Notes: a model not told the origin generated them from the sequence alone. Shown: positions 17,243 through 25,663, numbered from the stretch's first letter. The stretch is DNA of 64,000 bases from Chitinophagales bacterium (GCA_013297745.1 JAAFIM010000009.1:1-64000), one strand, 5' to 3'. Numbers and translations are program-made.

Positions 17243-17854
17243 TTATGAATTTTTTGGGGAGTTATTTATTGATACCCAACTATAGGTAGAAAAATTACCA
17301 TTAAACTCTACTTGATAGGGAAAATTTTTGCCGTAGTGTTCGTTATAAACTTCTATTAAATTAATTAAAAAATCTATTTCGTAATAGCCTGTATGACTAG
17401 TAAAAAGGGTTTCAATGTCAGCATCAAAATATCCATATAAAAGATTATCCCGCACTAAAATACAAAACTCTTTGAAGGATGTATAACTAGATTGAAAAAA
17501 ACTACTGGATAGTTCATTCCAATGGTCTTTCAATAAAAGTTCAATTGCACATTTTGCTCTATGGAGTAGCAAACGCGCCAAGTCGTAGGGAAAAACAGAA
17601 ATTTGTTTAAATTCGCTGATAATTTGGCGAATTTTTATTGGAGAAACTGAAGCGACAGATTTCATAGCAGCATTAAGTTTCTTTTTATACGTTTCCAAAC
17701 AAGTTTCCCGCGCTGCATCGCTGCCCAAGTCTTGAGTATAATGGTTTTGTACTTGCTCGTATCGTTCAAACAATTTGAGCATTTCAGCAGCCATTTCTTC
17801 TTTGGTCATTTGGGCTAAGTACTTTTTGAATTCAGTTTTTTTGAGTTTAGCCAT
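17243..17854 (-). CDS. DUF6155 family protein, copy 2
   Basis: 203 residues, predicted cytoplasmic and helical. Begins MAKLKKTEFKKYLAQMTKEE, parallel to the next gene upstream (MAKIRKTELKKFLSQLSKEE), and shares HYTQDLGSD, IFPYDLA/IFPYELA and VEVYN. These are hallmarks of the DUF6155 family, whose function is not known to me. The two genes are 3 bp apart and clearly tandem duplicates with considerable divergence. Confidence 0.7.
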   Translation of the reverse strand: MAKLKKTEFKKYLAQMTKEEMAAEMLKLFERYEQVQNHYTQDLGSDAARETCLETYKKKLNAAMKSVASVSPIKIRQIISEFKQISVFPYDLARLLLHRAKCAIELLLKDHWNELSSSFFQSSYTSFKEFCILVRDNLLYGYFDADIETLFTSHTGYYEIDFLINLIEVYNEHYGKNFPYQVEFNGNFSTYSWVSINNSPKNS

Positions 17855-17857
17855 ATT

Positions 17858-18433
17858 CTAGATGATATTGTTAAGGTAAGAAATGTGATATTTTATCTTT
17901 TTGGGAAAGGGTTTATTCCAATATCTATTATAAACTTCAACGAGGTCAGGCCCCAAATAGTTGGTTTTTCGCCCTTTGTTGCAGATTAAAATATCCATTT
18001 CTCTTTCAAACTGAGCGAATAAAAGATTATTTTTTATCAACTCGCAAAGGTCTTCGTAAGCGGTAATGGTAGAATTGTGAAAAGCTGAAGGCAAAAATCC
18101 CATTTCTTCGTATAGTTCTAACGATAATTCTATCCTATAAAACATCAATTTTGCTAATTCATAAGGAAAAATGCTAATTTTTTTATACTCTGCAATCACT
18201 TTTCGCATTTGTGAAATTACAGGCAATTTGCGAAAGCTACCGAATAATTTGCGCATTTTTTCCCTATAGTCGTTCAATAAACGATTTCTATCCTCGTCGC
18301 TGCCCAAATCTTGAGTGTAATGTTCTTGAATTTGGCTGTATTTTTCAAATAAATTCATTATTTCAGTTTCCAATTCTTCTTTGGAAAGTTGCGATAAAAA
18401 TTTTTTCAACTCGGTTTTTCGTATTTTAGCCAT
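17858..18433 (-). CDS. DUF6155 family protein, copy 1
   Basis: 191 residues from the ATG at 18433. The frame is open 25 codons further but would run into lutB, so the start that matches its paralogue is used. It contains MAKIRKTELKKFL at the N-terminus, an EHYTQDLGSDEDR segment and SIFPYELAKLMFYRIELSLE. Function unknown. It lies 28 bp downstream of lutB in one operon with the second DUF6155 gene and porQ. Confidence 0.7.
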   Translation of the reverse strand: MAKIRKTELKKFLSQLSKEELETEIMNLFEKYSQIQEHYTQDLGSDEDRNRLLNDYREKMRKLFGSFRKLPVISQMRKVIAEYKKISIFPYELAKLMFYRIELSLELYEEMGFLPSAFHNSTITAYEDLCELIKNNLLFAQFEREMDILICNKGRKTNYLGPDLVEVYNRYWNKPFPKKIKYHISYLNNII

Positions 18434-18461
18434 ATTATTTTGTTTTGGGATTTTATGGAAT

Positions 18462-19838
18462 TTAGACCAAGCCCTTTTTCCAAAGTTGGTTGAATGTTTT
18501 GCCCTCAAATTGGGGAAAAACGCGCCTTTCGCCCCATAGCGGCATCAAATATCGCTTGGCAAACCAGCGTTTGGCAAATCGGGGCGTGTTCATTAGCCAG
18601 CGTTTGGAAGACAACCAAGCCCACATTTTCCACATTCTTTGCTCGTCTGTGGGTTTTAGATTTTTTTCTGTTTCCAAATGGCGATTATATAAAATAAGTT
18701 CGTGCAGATTGATTTTGACAGGGCAAGATTCAGTACAAGCCCCACAGAGCGAAGAAGCGTTGGATAAATGCGCATTTTCCTCAAAATTGCCCAAATGCGG
18801 CATCAATACAGCCCCAATAGGGCCAGGATAGGGCGCATCGTAAGTATGTCCGCCTATATTTTTATAAACAGGGCAATTATTCAAACAAGAACCGCAGCGA
18901 ATACAGTACAAACTTTCCCGCAATTTGGGGTCAGCTACCAATCGCGAGCGGCCGTTATCTATCAAAATAACGTACATTTGTTGCGCGCCGTCTTTTTCAT
19001 TTTTTTGTTGCGGTGCAGAAATCAGCGTGTTATAAACTGTCAATTGTTGCCCCGTGCCGTAAGTTGATAAAAGGGGTAAAAATACGTCCAAATCTTGTAC
19101 CGAAGGCAATACTTTTTCAATCCCCACCAAAGCAATATGCACGGGCGGAAGGGTAGAAGTAAGACGCGCATTTCCTTCATTTTCAGTGATTAAGATGCTG
19201 CCTGTGTCGGCGATGATAAAATTTGCGCCCGTAATTCCCACTTGAGCTTGAGCGAATTTTGCCCGCATTTGTTGCCGCACAAAAGCCATAATTTGGGCTG
19301 GAGTTGCGTCGGCTGGAGTAGCAAATTTTTGATGAAATAACTCCGCTACATCGGCTTTATTCAAGTGCATTGCTGGAGTTATAATATGATAAGGCGTTTC
19401 ATTCCGCAGTTGAACGATGTACTCGCCCAAATCAGTTTCCAACACTTCAATATCTTGTTCAGCCAAAAAATCGTTCAATTCTATCTCTTCAGTTATCATT
19501 GATTTTGATTTAACGACCAAATCCGTTTTTTGTTCTATTAAGATATTTTTTATCAAAATTCGGGCTTGGGCTGCGTCTTCTGCCCACAAAACTTTGCCGC
19601 CGCGCGCTGTGAAATTTCGTTCAAACTCCAATAACAAAGTCGGCAAATTTTCTATAGCTTGCCATTTTATATTTTTTGCCAATTGACGCGCTTTTTCCAA
19701 ATCGGCAAATTGTTGTTTGCCAATAGCCACTTTTTCATCATAACGACTGATATTAAACTGAATAGTTTGGCGATGGCGGCGCGAAAATGCTTTTTGGTCG
19801 GCTTGGTTGAGAAACGTTGATAAAATATCTTGTTGCAT
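18462..19838 (-). CDS. lutB: Lactate utilisation iron-sulfur protein LutB (LUD domain)
   Basis: 458 residues from the ATG at 19838. The upstream TTG (19862) is inside the -7 box and is rejected. The N-terminal LUD domain includes KSKSMITEEIELNDFL and GITGANFIIADTGSILI. It is followed by two 4Fe-4S cysteine clusters, CIRCGSCLNNCPVY and CGACTESCPVKI, then a helical tail with RWLMNTPRFAKRW. In the LutABC pathway this protein helps oxidise L-lactate to pyruvate. LutA is not in the window and a LutC-like gene lies 8.6 kb away (27094-27726). First gene of the operon with DUF6155 and porQ genes. Confidence 0.88.
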   Translation of the reverse strand: MQQDILSTFLNQADQKAFSRRHRQTIQFNISRYDEKVAIGKQQFADLEKARQLAKNIKWQAIENLPTLLLEFERNFTARGGKVLWAEDAAQARILIKNILIEQKTDLVVKSKSMITEEIELNDFLAEQDIEVLETDLGEYIVQLRNETPYHIITPAMHLNKADVAELFHQKFATPADATPAQIMAFVRQQMRAKFAQAQVGITGANFIIADTGSILITENEGNARLTSTLPPVHIALVGIEKVLPSVQDLDVFLPLLSTYGTGQQLTVYNTLISAPQQKNEKDGAQQMYVILIDNGRSRLVADPKLRESLYCIRCGSCLNNCPVYKNIGGHTYDAPYPGPIGAVLMPHLGNFEENAHLSNASSLCGACTESCPVKINLHELILYNRHLETEKNLKPTDEQRMWKMWAWLSSKRWLMNTPRFAKRWFAKRYLMPLWGERRVFPQFEGKTFNQLWKKGLV

Positions 19839-19859
19839 AAAATTAGGTTTTTTGGACGG

Positions 19860-19867
19860 CAAAGATA
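19860..19867 (-). promoter_or_regulatory. -7 promoter box for lutB operon
   Basis: Minus-strand TATCTTTG followed by C; exact TAnnTTTG, 22 bp before the chosen ATG. Confidence 0.6.
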
Positions 19868-19895
19868 CAATTTTTCCACCAATCTATAACAAATA

Positions 19896-19925
19896 AAAAA
19901 CGCTTTCAGCCAAAGCCAAAAGCGA
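19896..19925 (-). terminator. Intrinsic terminator
   Basis: Minus strand TTCGCTTTTGGC...GCTGAAAGCG followed by six T; lies just after the gene at 19931-20470. Confidence 0.55.
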
Positions 19926-19930
19926 ATAAA

Positions 19931-20470
19931 TTAACATAATTTTTTTAATTCTTGCAGCCAAGTTTTGAATTCGGCTAATTCTGTGGCATTTTTATAGTCG
20001 TCTTCCAAATCGCCATATTTGGTGATTAACATTTTTTCGTGTGGGTTTTTATCGCTGCGCAGTTTGAAAAGTTTTTCCCAAAAGATGATTTTTTGCTGTT
20101 CCAAATCCAAATGTATTTGATAATTGGCTAATTTTTCCAAAATATCGGTTTCATTTTCCGCTTCGCGGTTTGGGTTTAAATTTTCGCGATAGAAAAATAA
20201 ACGCTGCTTGCTGTTGGGATTATAAAATTCAAAAAGTAGCGTTTTATCCGTTTTGGCTGTTTTTTCTGCAAAACAAAAAGGTTGCAAAAGCCGCATTTGA
20301 TAAGCGCAAAGTGCGTCTATTTCGTGGCTGCATTTGGAAATTTCTACCTCACATTCAGCCAAAGCTTGGTTGCTATGGAGTGGAATTTTTCCGCTTGTTT
20401 TTCTATTGATTAGCAAAAATACAACCGTTATGCTGATAATTAAGGCAAGGATAGAGATAAAAATCCACAT
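19931..20470 (-). CDS. Hypothetical protein with one N-terminal membrane helix
   Basis: 179 residues. Residues 2-22 (WIFISILALIISITVVFLLI) form a single membrane anchor followed by a basic stop-transfer (NRKTSGK). The rest is charged and mostly helical with several Cys. I do not recognise the family. It is probably an inner-membrane protein with a cytoplasmic tail. It is flanked by the tRNA-Asn terminator upstream and its own terminator downstream. Confidence 0.55.
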   Translation of the reverse strand: MWIFISILALIISITVVFLLINRKTSGKIPLHSNQALAECEVEISKCSHEIDALCAYQMRLLQPFCFAEKTAKTDKTLLFEFYNPNSKQRLFFYRENLNPNREAENETDILEKLANYQIHLDLEQQKIIFWEKLFKLRSDKNPHEKMLITKYGDLEDDYKNATELAEFKTWLQELKKLC

Positions 20471-20493
20471 ATTTTAGCAATTTTTGATTATGA

Positions 20494-20526
20494 AAAAAGC
20501 CTCAGCGATTTACATCACTAAGGCTT
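20494..20526 (-). terminator. Terminator of the tRNA-Asn transcript
   Basis: Minus strand AAAGCCTTAGTGA, loop, TCGCTGAGGCTTT followed by a T-run, about 35 bp after the tRNA 3' end. Confidence 0.7.
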
Positions 20527-20561
20527 TAATTTACTTTCCAACTTTTTCCAAATCTTTTGGG

Positions 20562-20635
20562 CGCCCCCGACTGGACTCGAACCAGTGACCTACGGATTAA
20601 CAGTCCGTTGCTCTAACCGACTGAGCTACAAGGGC
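20562..20635 (-). tRNA. tRNA-Asn (anticodon GTT)
   Basis: The minus strand folds as a full cloverleaf: acceptor GCCCTTG pairs with CGGGGGC, D arm GCTCAGTCGGTTAGAGC, anticodon arm ACGGACTGTTAATCCGT with anticodon GTT, variable loop AGGTC, and T arm ACTGGTTCGAGTCCAGT. CCA is not encoded (CCC follows the discriminator). It has its own promoter box (20675-20682) and terminator. Confidence 0.95.
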
Positions 20636-20674
20636 AATTGTATTATTTAAATTCGGTTGAATTGTTTGATGCTG

Positions 20675-20682
20675 CAAAGGTA
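20675..20682 (-). promoter_or_regulatory. -7 promoter box for tRNA-Asn
   Basis: Minus-strand TACCTTTG followed by C, 39 bp before the tRNA 5' end. Confidence 0.6.
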
Positions 20683-20847
20683 AAGCAAGTTTGCGGAGTG
20701 GCCAAATTTTTTTTCAAAAAAAATACACTTTTTTTTGTTTTTATTTAAAAAAACTACATTTTTTTGATAAAATGCGACTTTTCTAACTAAAATGTAAAAA
20801 TTTAAACGCTCAAAATTTTCGTTTTTTTTAAAAGCAGCCTTGTTTTG

Positions 20848-20992
20848 TTGGTGAGTACGAGCATATAACCTGAGAGTGGCTGCTAAAGTTCCTAACGCTA
20901 AATTTTTTTTTAATTATTATTATTTTCGCGTTATTTTGTCTTATTGGCGAGTACGAGCATATAACCCGTGAGTAGCTGTTAAAGTTCCCACG
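20848..20992. repeat. Direct repeat of about 50 bp, two copies about 96 bp apart
   Basis: Copy 1 (20848-20897) and copy 2 (20944-20992) share GAGTACGAGCATATAACC, then GAGT-GCTG-TAAAGTTCC with a few substitutions. They lie in a 497-bp gap between the tRNA promoter and the pfkB-type kinase, upstream of the kinase -7 box. A minus-strand frame (20828-21082) covers both copies but has no independent support. I cannot assign the repeats to a known RNA or operator. Apart from these, the gap is AT-rich with nothing visible. Confidence 0.75.
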
Positions 20993-21055
20993 ATGAAAAA
21001 AATATGTAGAAAATTTTTTTTCAAAAAAAATAATTGGGGATTGTACAAAATTATG

Positions 21056-21063
21056 TATTTTTG
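21056..21063 (+). promoter_or_regulatory. -7 promoter box for PfkB-type kinase
   Basis: TATTTTTG followed by C, 69 bp before the ATG at 21133. Confidence 0.5.
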
Positions 21064-21132
21064 CAGCCGATTTTTTAAACATTAAAATATCTCACAAAAT
21101 ATAGTCTTTTATTATCTATTTCAATATACAAT

Positions 21133-22047
21133 ATGAGTTTATTAGTTTTGGGTACGGTAGCTTTTGATACCATAGAAACCCCTTTTGGCAAAGCGGAGCG
21201 AATTATTGGCGGGGCTGGTACTTATGTGGCTTGGGCTGCATCGCATTTTTATCAAGATATTAAATTGGTTTCTATCATAGGCGATGATTATCCAGAGGCA
21301 GAATTGGCTGCTTTGCGTGCGCGTGGTGTTGATACTACAGGTTTGGAGGTACGCAAAGGCGAAAAAAGTTTTTTTTGGGCGGGTCGTTACCACAACAATA
21401 TGAACAGCCGCGATACGTTGGCTACCGAATTGAATGTGTTGGCGGATTTTAATCCCAAATTGCCTGCTGCTTATACTGAAGTGGATTATTTGATGCTCGG
21501 CAATTTTGCGCCTGCTGTACAAATGCAAGTGATTAACCAAATTACTCGCCGTCCTAAATTAGTGGTTATGGATACTATGAATTTTTGGATGGATATTGCT
21601 TTGGAGGACTTGAAAAAAGTAATTGCCAAAGTGGATGTACTTACCGTCAATGACGAAGAAGCGCGCCAATTATCAGGTGAACACGCCTTGCCCAAAGCTG
21701 CTAAAGCTATTCACGCTATGGGACCCAAAACTGTAGTAATCAAAAAAGGCGAACACGGTGCTTTGCTTTTTCACGAAGGACAAACATTTTTTGCGCCTGC
21801 TATGCCTTTGGAAACTGTTTTTGACCCAACTGGTGCAGGTGATTCATTTGCTGGTGGTTTTATTGGTTATTTAGCCAAAACAGACGATATTTCTTTTGCC
21901 AATATGCGCCGCGCTTTAATTCACGGTTCAGCTATTGCGTCTTTTTGCGTAGAAAAATTTGGACCCACACGTTTGCAAGAAATTCAGCCTGCTGATATTC
22001 AAGAGCGTTTGCAACAGTTCAAAAACTTAATGCATGTAGATTTTTAA
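21133..22047 (+). CDS. PfkB family sugar/nucleoside kinase
   Basis: 304 residues with both ribokinase-family signatures: an N-terminal GGAGTYVAWAA segment and the C-terminal DPTGAGDSFAGG containing the catalytic Asp. It phosphorylates a sugar or nucleoside; the substrate is not identifiable, though the short N-terminal lid and overall length resemble adenosine kinase-like bacterial members. It probably shares a transcript with the acidic protein 51 bp downstream. Confidence 0.87.
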   Translation: MSLLVLGTVAFDTIETPFGKAERIIGGAGTYVAWAASHFYQDIKLVSIIGDDYPEAELAALRARGVDTTGLEVRKGEKSFFWAGRYHNNMNSRDTLATELNVLADFNPKLPAAYTEVDYLMLGNFAPAVQMQVINQITRRPKLVVMDTMNFWMDIALEDLKKVIAKVDVLTVNDEEARQLSGEHALPKAAKAIHAMGPKTVVIKKGEHGALLFHEGQTFFAPAMPLETVFDPTGAGDSFAGGFIGYLAKTDDISFANMRRALIHGSAIASFCVEKFGPTRLQEIQPADIQERLQQFKNLMHVDF

Positions 22048-22098
22048 ATTCAAATTATCATAAAACAACCTTTTTCCTTCCAACCACCTTGTTAGGCT

Positions 22099-22671
22099 AT
22101 GAACAAAAAACCAACCTCCAACAAAAAACGTATCGTCAAAGATTATGATGCGCTGCCAGAAGATATTCTGAATCAAATTAAATTGAAATATCCTCGCGGG
22201 TTCGCCGAAAATTTGGTCTATTATACTGACCAACACGGTAAAAAAGTTTCAGCATTGCCTTTTGAAACTGAAGAAATTTACTATCTTGTGCGTATGACCG
22301 TGCAAGAAGCCAAACAGATTATTGAAGAAGACGATGATTACGATGAAAGCGGCACATTGCGCAATGATTTTGGTTCAGATACGTCTGAAGGCGATGATGA
22401 TGATTTGCCACAAGCTCAAGGTCTAGACGAAGTTTATCAACACGAAGTCTCCACAGTAGAATTAGACCCAGAATATCAAGAACAACAAACCAAAGAGGCT
22501 ATGCACAAAGATAGTGAATATGCTGATGTGGATTTTGATAGTCTTAATTTGGATGGAGAAGACGAAGAGGAAAAAACTGAAGCGGATGCTTATGATTCGT
22601 ACGACGAATACGAAGATTATGAAGATGATTTAGGTTTTAAAGGAGATAAAAAATCACCCGAAAAAGACTAA
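22099..22671 (+). CDS. Conserved acidic cytoplasmic protein
   Basis: 190 residues. The N-terminus is basic (MNKKPTSNKKRIVKDYDALP), followed by a compact domain with ILNQIKLKYPRGF and TEEIYYLVRMTVQEA. The remaining two thirds is extremely acidic and probably disordered (DDDYDESG, EEDEYDSYDEYEDYEDD-like runs). Similar small proteins are found across Bacteroidota, sometimes mis-annotated as DNA primase. No function is known to me. A MITE begins 13 bp after the stop. Confidence 0.65.
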   Translation: MNKKPTSNKKRIVKDYDALPEDILNQIKLKYPRGFAENLVYYTDQHGKKVSALPFETEEIYYLVRMTVQEAKQIIEEDDDYDESGTLRNDFGSDTSEGDDDDLPQAQGLDEVYQHEVSTVELDPEYQEQQTKEAMHKDSEYADVDFDSLNLDGEDEEEKTEADAYDSYDEYEDYEDDLGFKGDKKSPEKD

Positions 22672-22684
22672 CTTCAACTTATTA

Positions 22685-22924
22685 ACTGACCTTTCGCAGT
22701 ATATTTTTCATTTTTTTTACAATTAGCTTTTTGCAGTTAAATTTTCCTATATGCGCTCAATAGCGTGGGGTTTTATACCCCGCGCGCTGATAAATTTTCC
22801 ATAAAAAAATAGAAAATATAACATTTTTTACCATTTTTGTGCGTGGGGTGTAAAACCCCACGCTATTGAGCGCACACTGTTATTTTTTTCAATCTACCAA
22901 ATTTTTTAACTGCGAAAGGTCAGT
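22685..22924. mobile_element. MITE, copy 2 (240 bp)
   Basis: Same 16-bp terminal inverted repeats, same length and, by eye, the same sequence as copy 1 except one C/T difference near the right end. Flanked by TATTA on both sides (22680-22684 and 22925-22929). The near identity indicates recent movement. It lies between a convergent gene pair, where insertion should be harmless. Confidence 0.9.
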
Positions 22925-22929
22925 TATTA

Positions 22930-22965
22930 AAAGCTTTTCCTACACACAGGAAAGGCTTTTTTATT
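22930..22965. terminator. Terminator after MITE copy 2
   Basis: AAAGCTTTTCC, short loop, GGAAAGGCTTTTTT. It serves the gene at 22969-23331 on the minus strand and probably the acidic-protein transcript from the left. Confidence 0.7.
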
Positions 22966-22968
22966 TGG

Positions 22969-23331
22969 CTAATTTTCATCTTCCCATTCTGCTTCTTCCC
23001 ATTCGCCCACTTGTGGGTCATATTTTATAAAATTATCGTCCACCATTTCCGAGCAATCCATAGAAATTTCAAAAATATCATCTCCTTTGGCGGTAAAATA
23101 AAGTACGTTATTGGTCAGCATAGCCGTTACGCTCGCAAATCCTTTCTTTTCATAACATTGAAAACCCTCATAAAGGCGGGTGGGATAATATCCGTAACTC
23201 AATAGTTTATCCTTCAGGATATTTATTTCTTTTTTGGTAAAAGCGCAAACTGAATTATTATGCTCATTCTCTTCCCAAAAATTAGGGTGATTTTGTGCAG
23301 CTTTTCTACACAATTGTACATCGTAGCTCAT
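22969..23331 (-). CDS. Hypothetical small acidic protein
   Basis: 120 residues, no signal peptide, beginning MSYDVQLCRKAAQNHPNF and ending in a very acidic tail (VGEWEEAEWEDEN). The MSYDVxL start and size recall immunity-type or SMI1-like small cytoplasmic proteins, but I cannot place it in a family. A proper stop and a terminator downstream support it being a real gene. Confidence 0.55.
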   Translation of the reverse strand: MSYDVQLCRKAAQNHPNFWEENEHNNSVCAFTKKEINILKDKLLSYGYYPTRLYEGFQCYEKKGFASVTAMLTNNVLYFTAKGDDIFEISMDCSEMVDDNFIKYDPQVGEWEEAEWEDEN

Positions 23332-23391
23332 ATTTATACCAGAATTTTAATTTTTTGCTTTATTACGTATATTTTTATGATAAAGTTGCAA

Positions 23392-23829
23392 TTAGCGGGT
23401 TCTAAATTGAATTGGGAGATTGTAGCCCACGCGCACAAACTGCCCATTTTGGAAGCCAGCCCGAAATTGATAAGTTGAAACAAACTCCCGAACCCAATGT
23501 AAGGCTTCCGCATCCAAAATATCATCTACGCCTTTTACGACTTTTAAATTGCTAATTGCTCCATCTTTTTCTACGATAAAATAAACGATTACTTTTGCAT
23601 TGAGATTATTCCGCATACGCCAAGAATCATTTTTTGGATATTTTGGGGAAAAGTTTAAAATTTTGTTGTTGTGGCAGGCTTGTTGCTGTTGCCAATTTTG
23701 GTTAGCGTCCGCACAATCAATAATAATAGGCATTTGTTGTACAACACGATAAACCGTTGTATCTTCTATTTGAGCAAATAAACTATTGAAAATCAACAAA
23801 TTAAAAATTAAAAGAATTAAAATTTTCAT
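23392..23829 (-). CDS. TonB C-terminal domain protein, secreted
   Basis: 145 residues with a signal peptide (LILLIFNLLIFNSLFAQ), then a TonB-C domain: VYRVVQQMPIIIDCAD, AKVIVYFIVEKDGAISNLKVVKGVDDILDAEAL and LPIQFRTR. There is no membrane anchor or proline-rich region, so it is not a canonical energy-transducing TonB but one of the small periplasmic TonB-C proteins common in Bacteroidota. Role unknown. Confidence 0.8.
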   Translation of the reverse strand: MKILILLIFNLLIFNSLFAQIEDTTVYRVVQQMPIIIDCADANQNWQQQQACHNNKILNFSPKYPKNDSWRMRNNLNAKVIVYFIVEKDGAISNLKVVKGVDDILDAEALHWVREFVSTYQFRAGFQNGQFVRVGYNLPIQFRTR

Positions 23830-23867
23830 AGCATAAGCATTTTTTTTGTGAATATGCTAAAAGATGC

Positions 23868-23875
23868 TAACTTTG
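23868..23875 (+). promoter_or_regulatory. -7 promoter box for the DinB-like gene
   Basis: TAACTTTG followed by C, 53 bp before the ATG at 23929. Confidence 0.55.
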
Positions 23876-23928
23876 CGCTTTAAGTTGCGTATAAACCCTA
23901 TTTTATCAATAAAAATACAATCAATAAT

Positions 23929-24489
23929 ATGAATTATTTAGAAAGTGTGCGCCAGCAGTTTGAGTACTACAAACTTTTGGGGGAAAAAACCTTCGCTCAA
24001 CTCGCTGATGAGCATTTATTTTGGCAATATAATTCCGAAAGCAACAGCATCGCCAACATAGTTAAACATCTTTGGGGGAATATGTTGTCGCGTTGGACGG
24101 ATTTTTTGACCACAGATGGGGAAAAAACTTGGCGTGACCGCGATGCAGAGTTTGAAAATGATTTTGTAACCCGCCAACAACTTTTGGAAAAATGGAATGA
24201 AGGCTGGGCTTGCTTGTTTGCGGCAATAAATTCTATTACTGAAGCTGATTTGGGTAAAATTATCTACATTCGCAATCAAGGACACACTGTAGCTGAGGCC
24301 ATAAATCGGCAGTTGGCGCATTATCCGTATCATATTGGGCAGATGGTTTTCATAGGAAAACTATGCGCAGAAAAATGGAATTCTTTGTCTATTCCCAAAA
24401 ATCATTCGCTAGCTTACAATTCCCAAAAATTTGCACAAGAACAACGCATTGAACATTTTACAAAAGAATTTTTAGATAAAACAGAATAA
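23929..24489 (+). CDS. DUF1572 family protein (DinB-like four-helix fold)
   Basis: 186 residues. Carries SIANIVKHLWGNMLSRWTDFL (first His-containing helix) and NRQLAHYPYHIGQMVFIGK (a HxxYHxGQ motif), typical of DUF1572/DinB-superfamily proteins that bind a metal with three histidines. Members include thiol-dependent transferases, but this one has no assignable reaction. Monocistronic by layout. Confidence 0.8.
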   Translation: MNYLESVRQQFEYYKLLGEKTFAQLADEHLFWQYNSESNSIANIVKHLWGNMLSRWTDFLTTDGEKTWRDRDAEFENDFVTRQQLLEKWNEGWACLFAAINSITEADLGKIIYIRNQGHTVAEAINRQLAHYPYHIGQMVFIGKLCAEKWNSLSIPKNHSLAYNSQKFAQEQRIEHFTKEFLDKTE

Positions 24490-24514
24490 AATTTGTTCCG
24501 ATTAGAATAATCGT

Positions 24515-24630
24515 TTTAAAACAGAATTTTATTTGGATTAGTGTTTTTGCTAAAATTTGATAATCATTTAATTAGCATTGTGCTGGGTTAAAAATACTAA
24601 ATATAATATCCGAATAAAATTCGTTTTAAA
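24515..24630. repeat. Short imperfect inverted repeat element
   Basis: The left arm TTTAAAACAGAATTTTATTT and the right arm (reverse complement TTTAAAACGAATTTTATTC) enclose about 70 bp of AT-rich sequence. It could be a very small MITE or a chance AT-rich inverted repeat. No other feature is visible in the 24490-24698 gap. Confidence 0.4.
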
Positions 24631-24698
24631 GTTTTTTATTCTATAAAAAACAAATTTTATACCGAAAATTTTAATTATTCAAAATTTAATAGAAAAAT

Positions 24699-25112
24699 AT
24701 GAGTAAATTCGCAAGTAGTTATAAATTGGCTATTGGCTATGCGCGGGGTAATGACGCTTCGCATTGTTGGATAGCTTTGCATCGTTGTGTGGAGGCTTTG
24801 GCGCGTAGCAAAGGTCAAAGTTTTAATAGTATTTTTGAGCATTTGGAGAAACAGTTTTTTTTCAAAAGAAAAAATAAAGCGCAATGGCCTTCAATAGAAA
24901 ATATGTTAATGGCTGCCTACTATTTGAAAGCGGAAAGAGATATTTTTTTAGAAACATTAAACTTTGAAACCAAAATTAGAAAAATTGAAAAAAAACAAGG
25001 CAAACGATGGAGCCAAAATAAAGAGTTTTTAGAATTGTCTCATCAACAAAATGCTTATAAACAGCCACGTGTAGGTTATTGGGGTTGGAAAAATAGAACT
25101 GAAAATCAATAA
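24699..25112 (+). CDS. Hypothetical basic protein
   Basis: 137 residues, no signal peptide, rich in Lys/Arg and aromatic residues. N-terminal MSKFASSYKLAIGYARGND, central ASHCWIALHRCVEALARSKG and NMLMAAYYLKAERDIF helices. No family recognised; the helical core with HCWIALHRCVEAL faintly recalls HEPN-like folds, but I see no RxxxxH signature. A strong terminator directly after the stop supports a real transcript. Confidence 0.5.
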   Translation: MSKFASSYKLAIGYARGNDASHCWIALHRCVEALARSKGQSFNSIFEHLEKQFFFKRKNKAQWPSIENMLMAAYYLKAERDIFLETLNFETKIRKIEKKQGKRWSQNKEFLELSHQQNAYKQPRVGYWGWKNRTENQ

Positions 25113-25151
25113 AAAAAGTCCTTTCCGTTGGTTTTGGAAAGGACTTTTTTT
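25111..25151. terminator. Bidirectional terminator
   Basis: AAAGTCCTTTCC, loop, GGAAAGGACTTTTTTT between convergent genes (24699-25112 and 25163-25564). Confidence 0.85.
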
Positions 25152-25162
25152 ATTGGAATGAT

Positions 25163-25564
25163 TTAGTTCACACCCGTGATTTTACCCAATTCGCGCTTGC
25201 TGCTATCGAAAGTAAATTGTGAGTTGAGAATGCTATAATTTTTGGGGTCGGCGCAATAAGGATAAGCAAATTTTGCATAATCCAACTTATCATTTTCAAA
25301 AGTGAAAGCTGAAGTGACCATCGAAATTTGTTGGGCTGTGAGGCAACCGCCATTGGTGGTTACTTGTTTGGCCACGCGCATTTTATCTTTATCAAAAGTT
25401 TCGGCTGTAACGCGGCTATGTGCGGGACCAAACTCACCTTGGGTCATTGGCACGCATCTATAAGTTGTATTTTGTGGATTGTTGATAGCGCCGCGTATCA
25501 CATCGCAACTGCTCATTTGAAAAACGCTGGCTATCAAAAAAGCCAAACTAAGTAATTGTTTCAT
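25163..25564 (-). CDS. DUF4476 domain lipoprotein
   Basis: 133 residues with a lipoprotein signal (SLAFLIASVFQMSSC). The rest shows the Bacteroidota DUF4476 pattern: FDKDKMRVAKQ, CLTAQQISMVTSAFTFENDKLDYAKFAYPYCADPKNY and LNSQFTFDSSKREL. Anchored in the envelope; function unknown. Confidence 0.82.
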   Translation of the reverse strand: MKQLLSLAFLIASVFQMSSCDVIRGAINNPQNTTYRCVPMTQGEFGPAHSRVTAETFDKDKMRVAKQVTTNGGCLTAQQISMVTSAFTFENDKLDYAKFAYPYCADPKNYSILNSQFTFDSSKRELGKITGVN

Positions 25565-25663
25565 ATCTATGTTATAATTTGTTGGATATTATAAAAAAAA
25601 TGTTTTAAAATCAGTAGCCTGCATTACAAAAATGATGCCAATTGAAAAAAAAGAGGCAAAAAA

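Noticed and set aside
20848-20992. Possible CRISPR array
   Set aside because: Only two imperfect repeats, one spacer-like interval of about 46 bp, and no cas genes.
20828-21082. Minus-strand frame encoding a duplicated peptide
   Set aside because: Covers only the 50-bp direct repeats and AT-rich spacer; no start context, promoter or known family.
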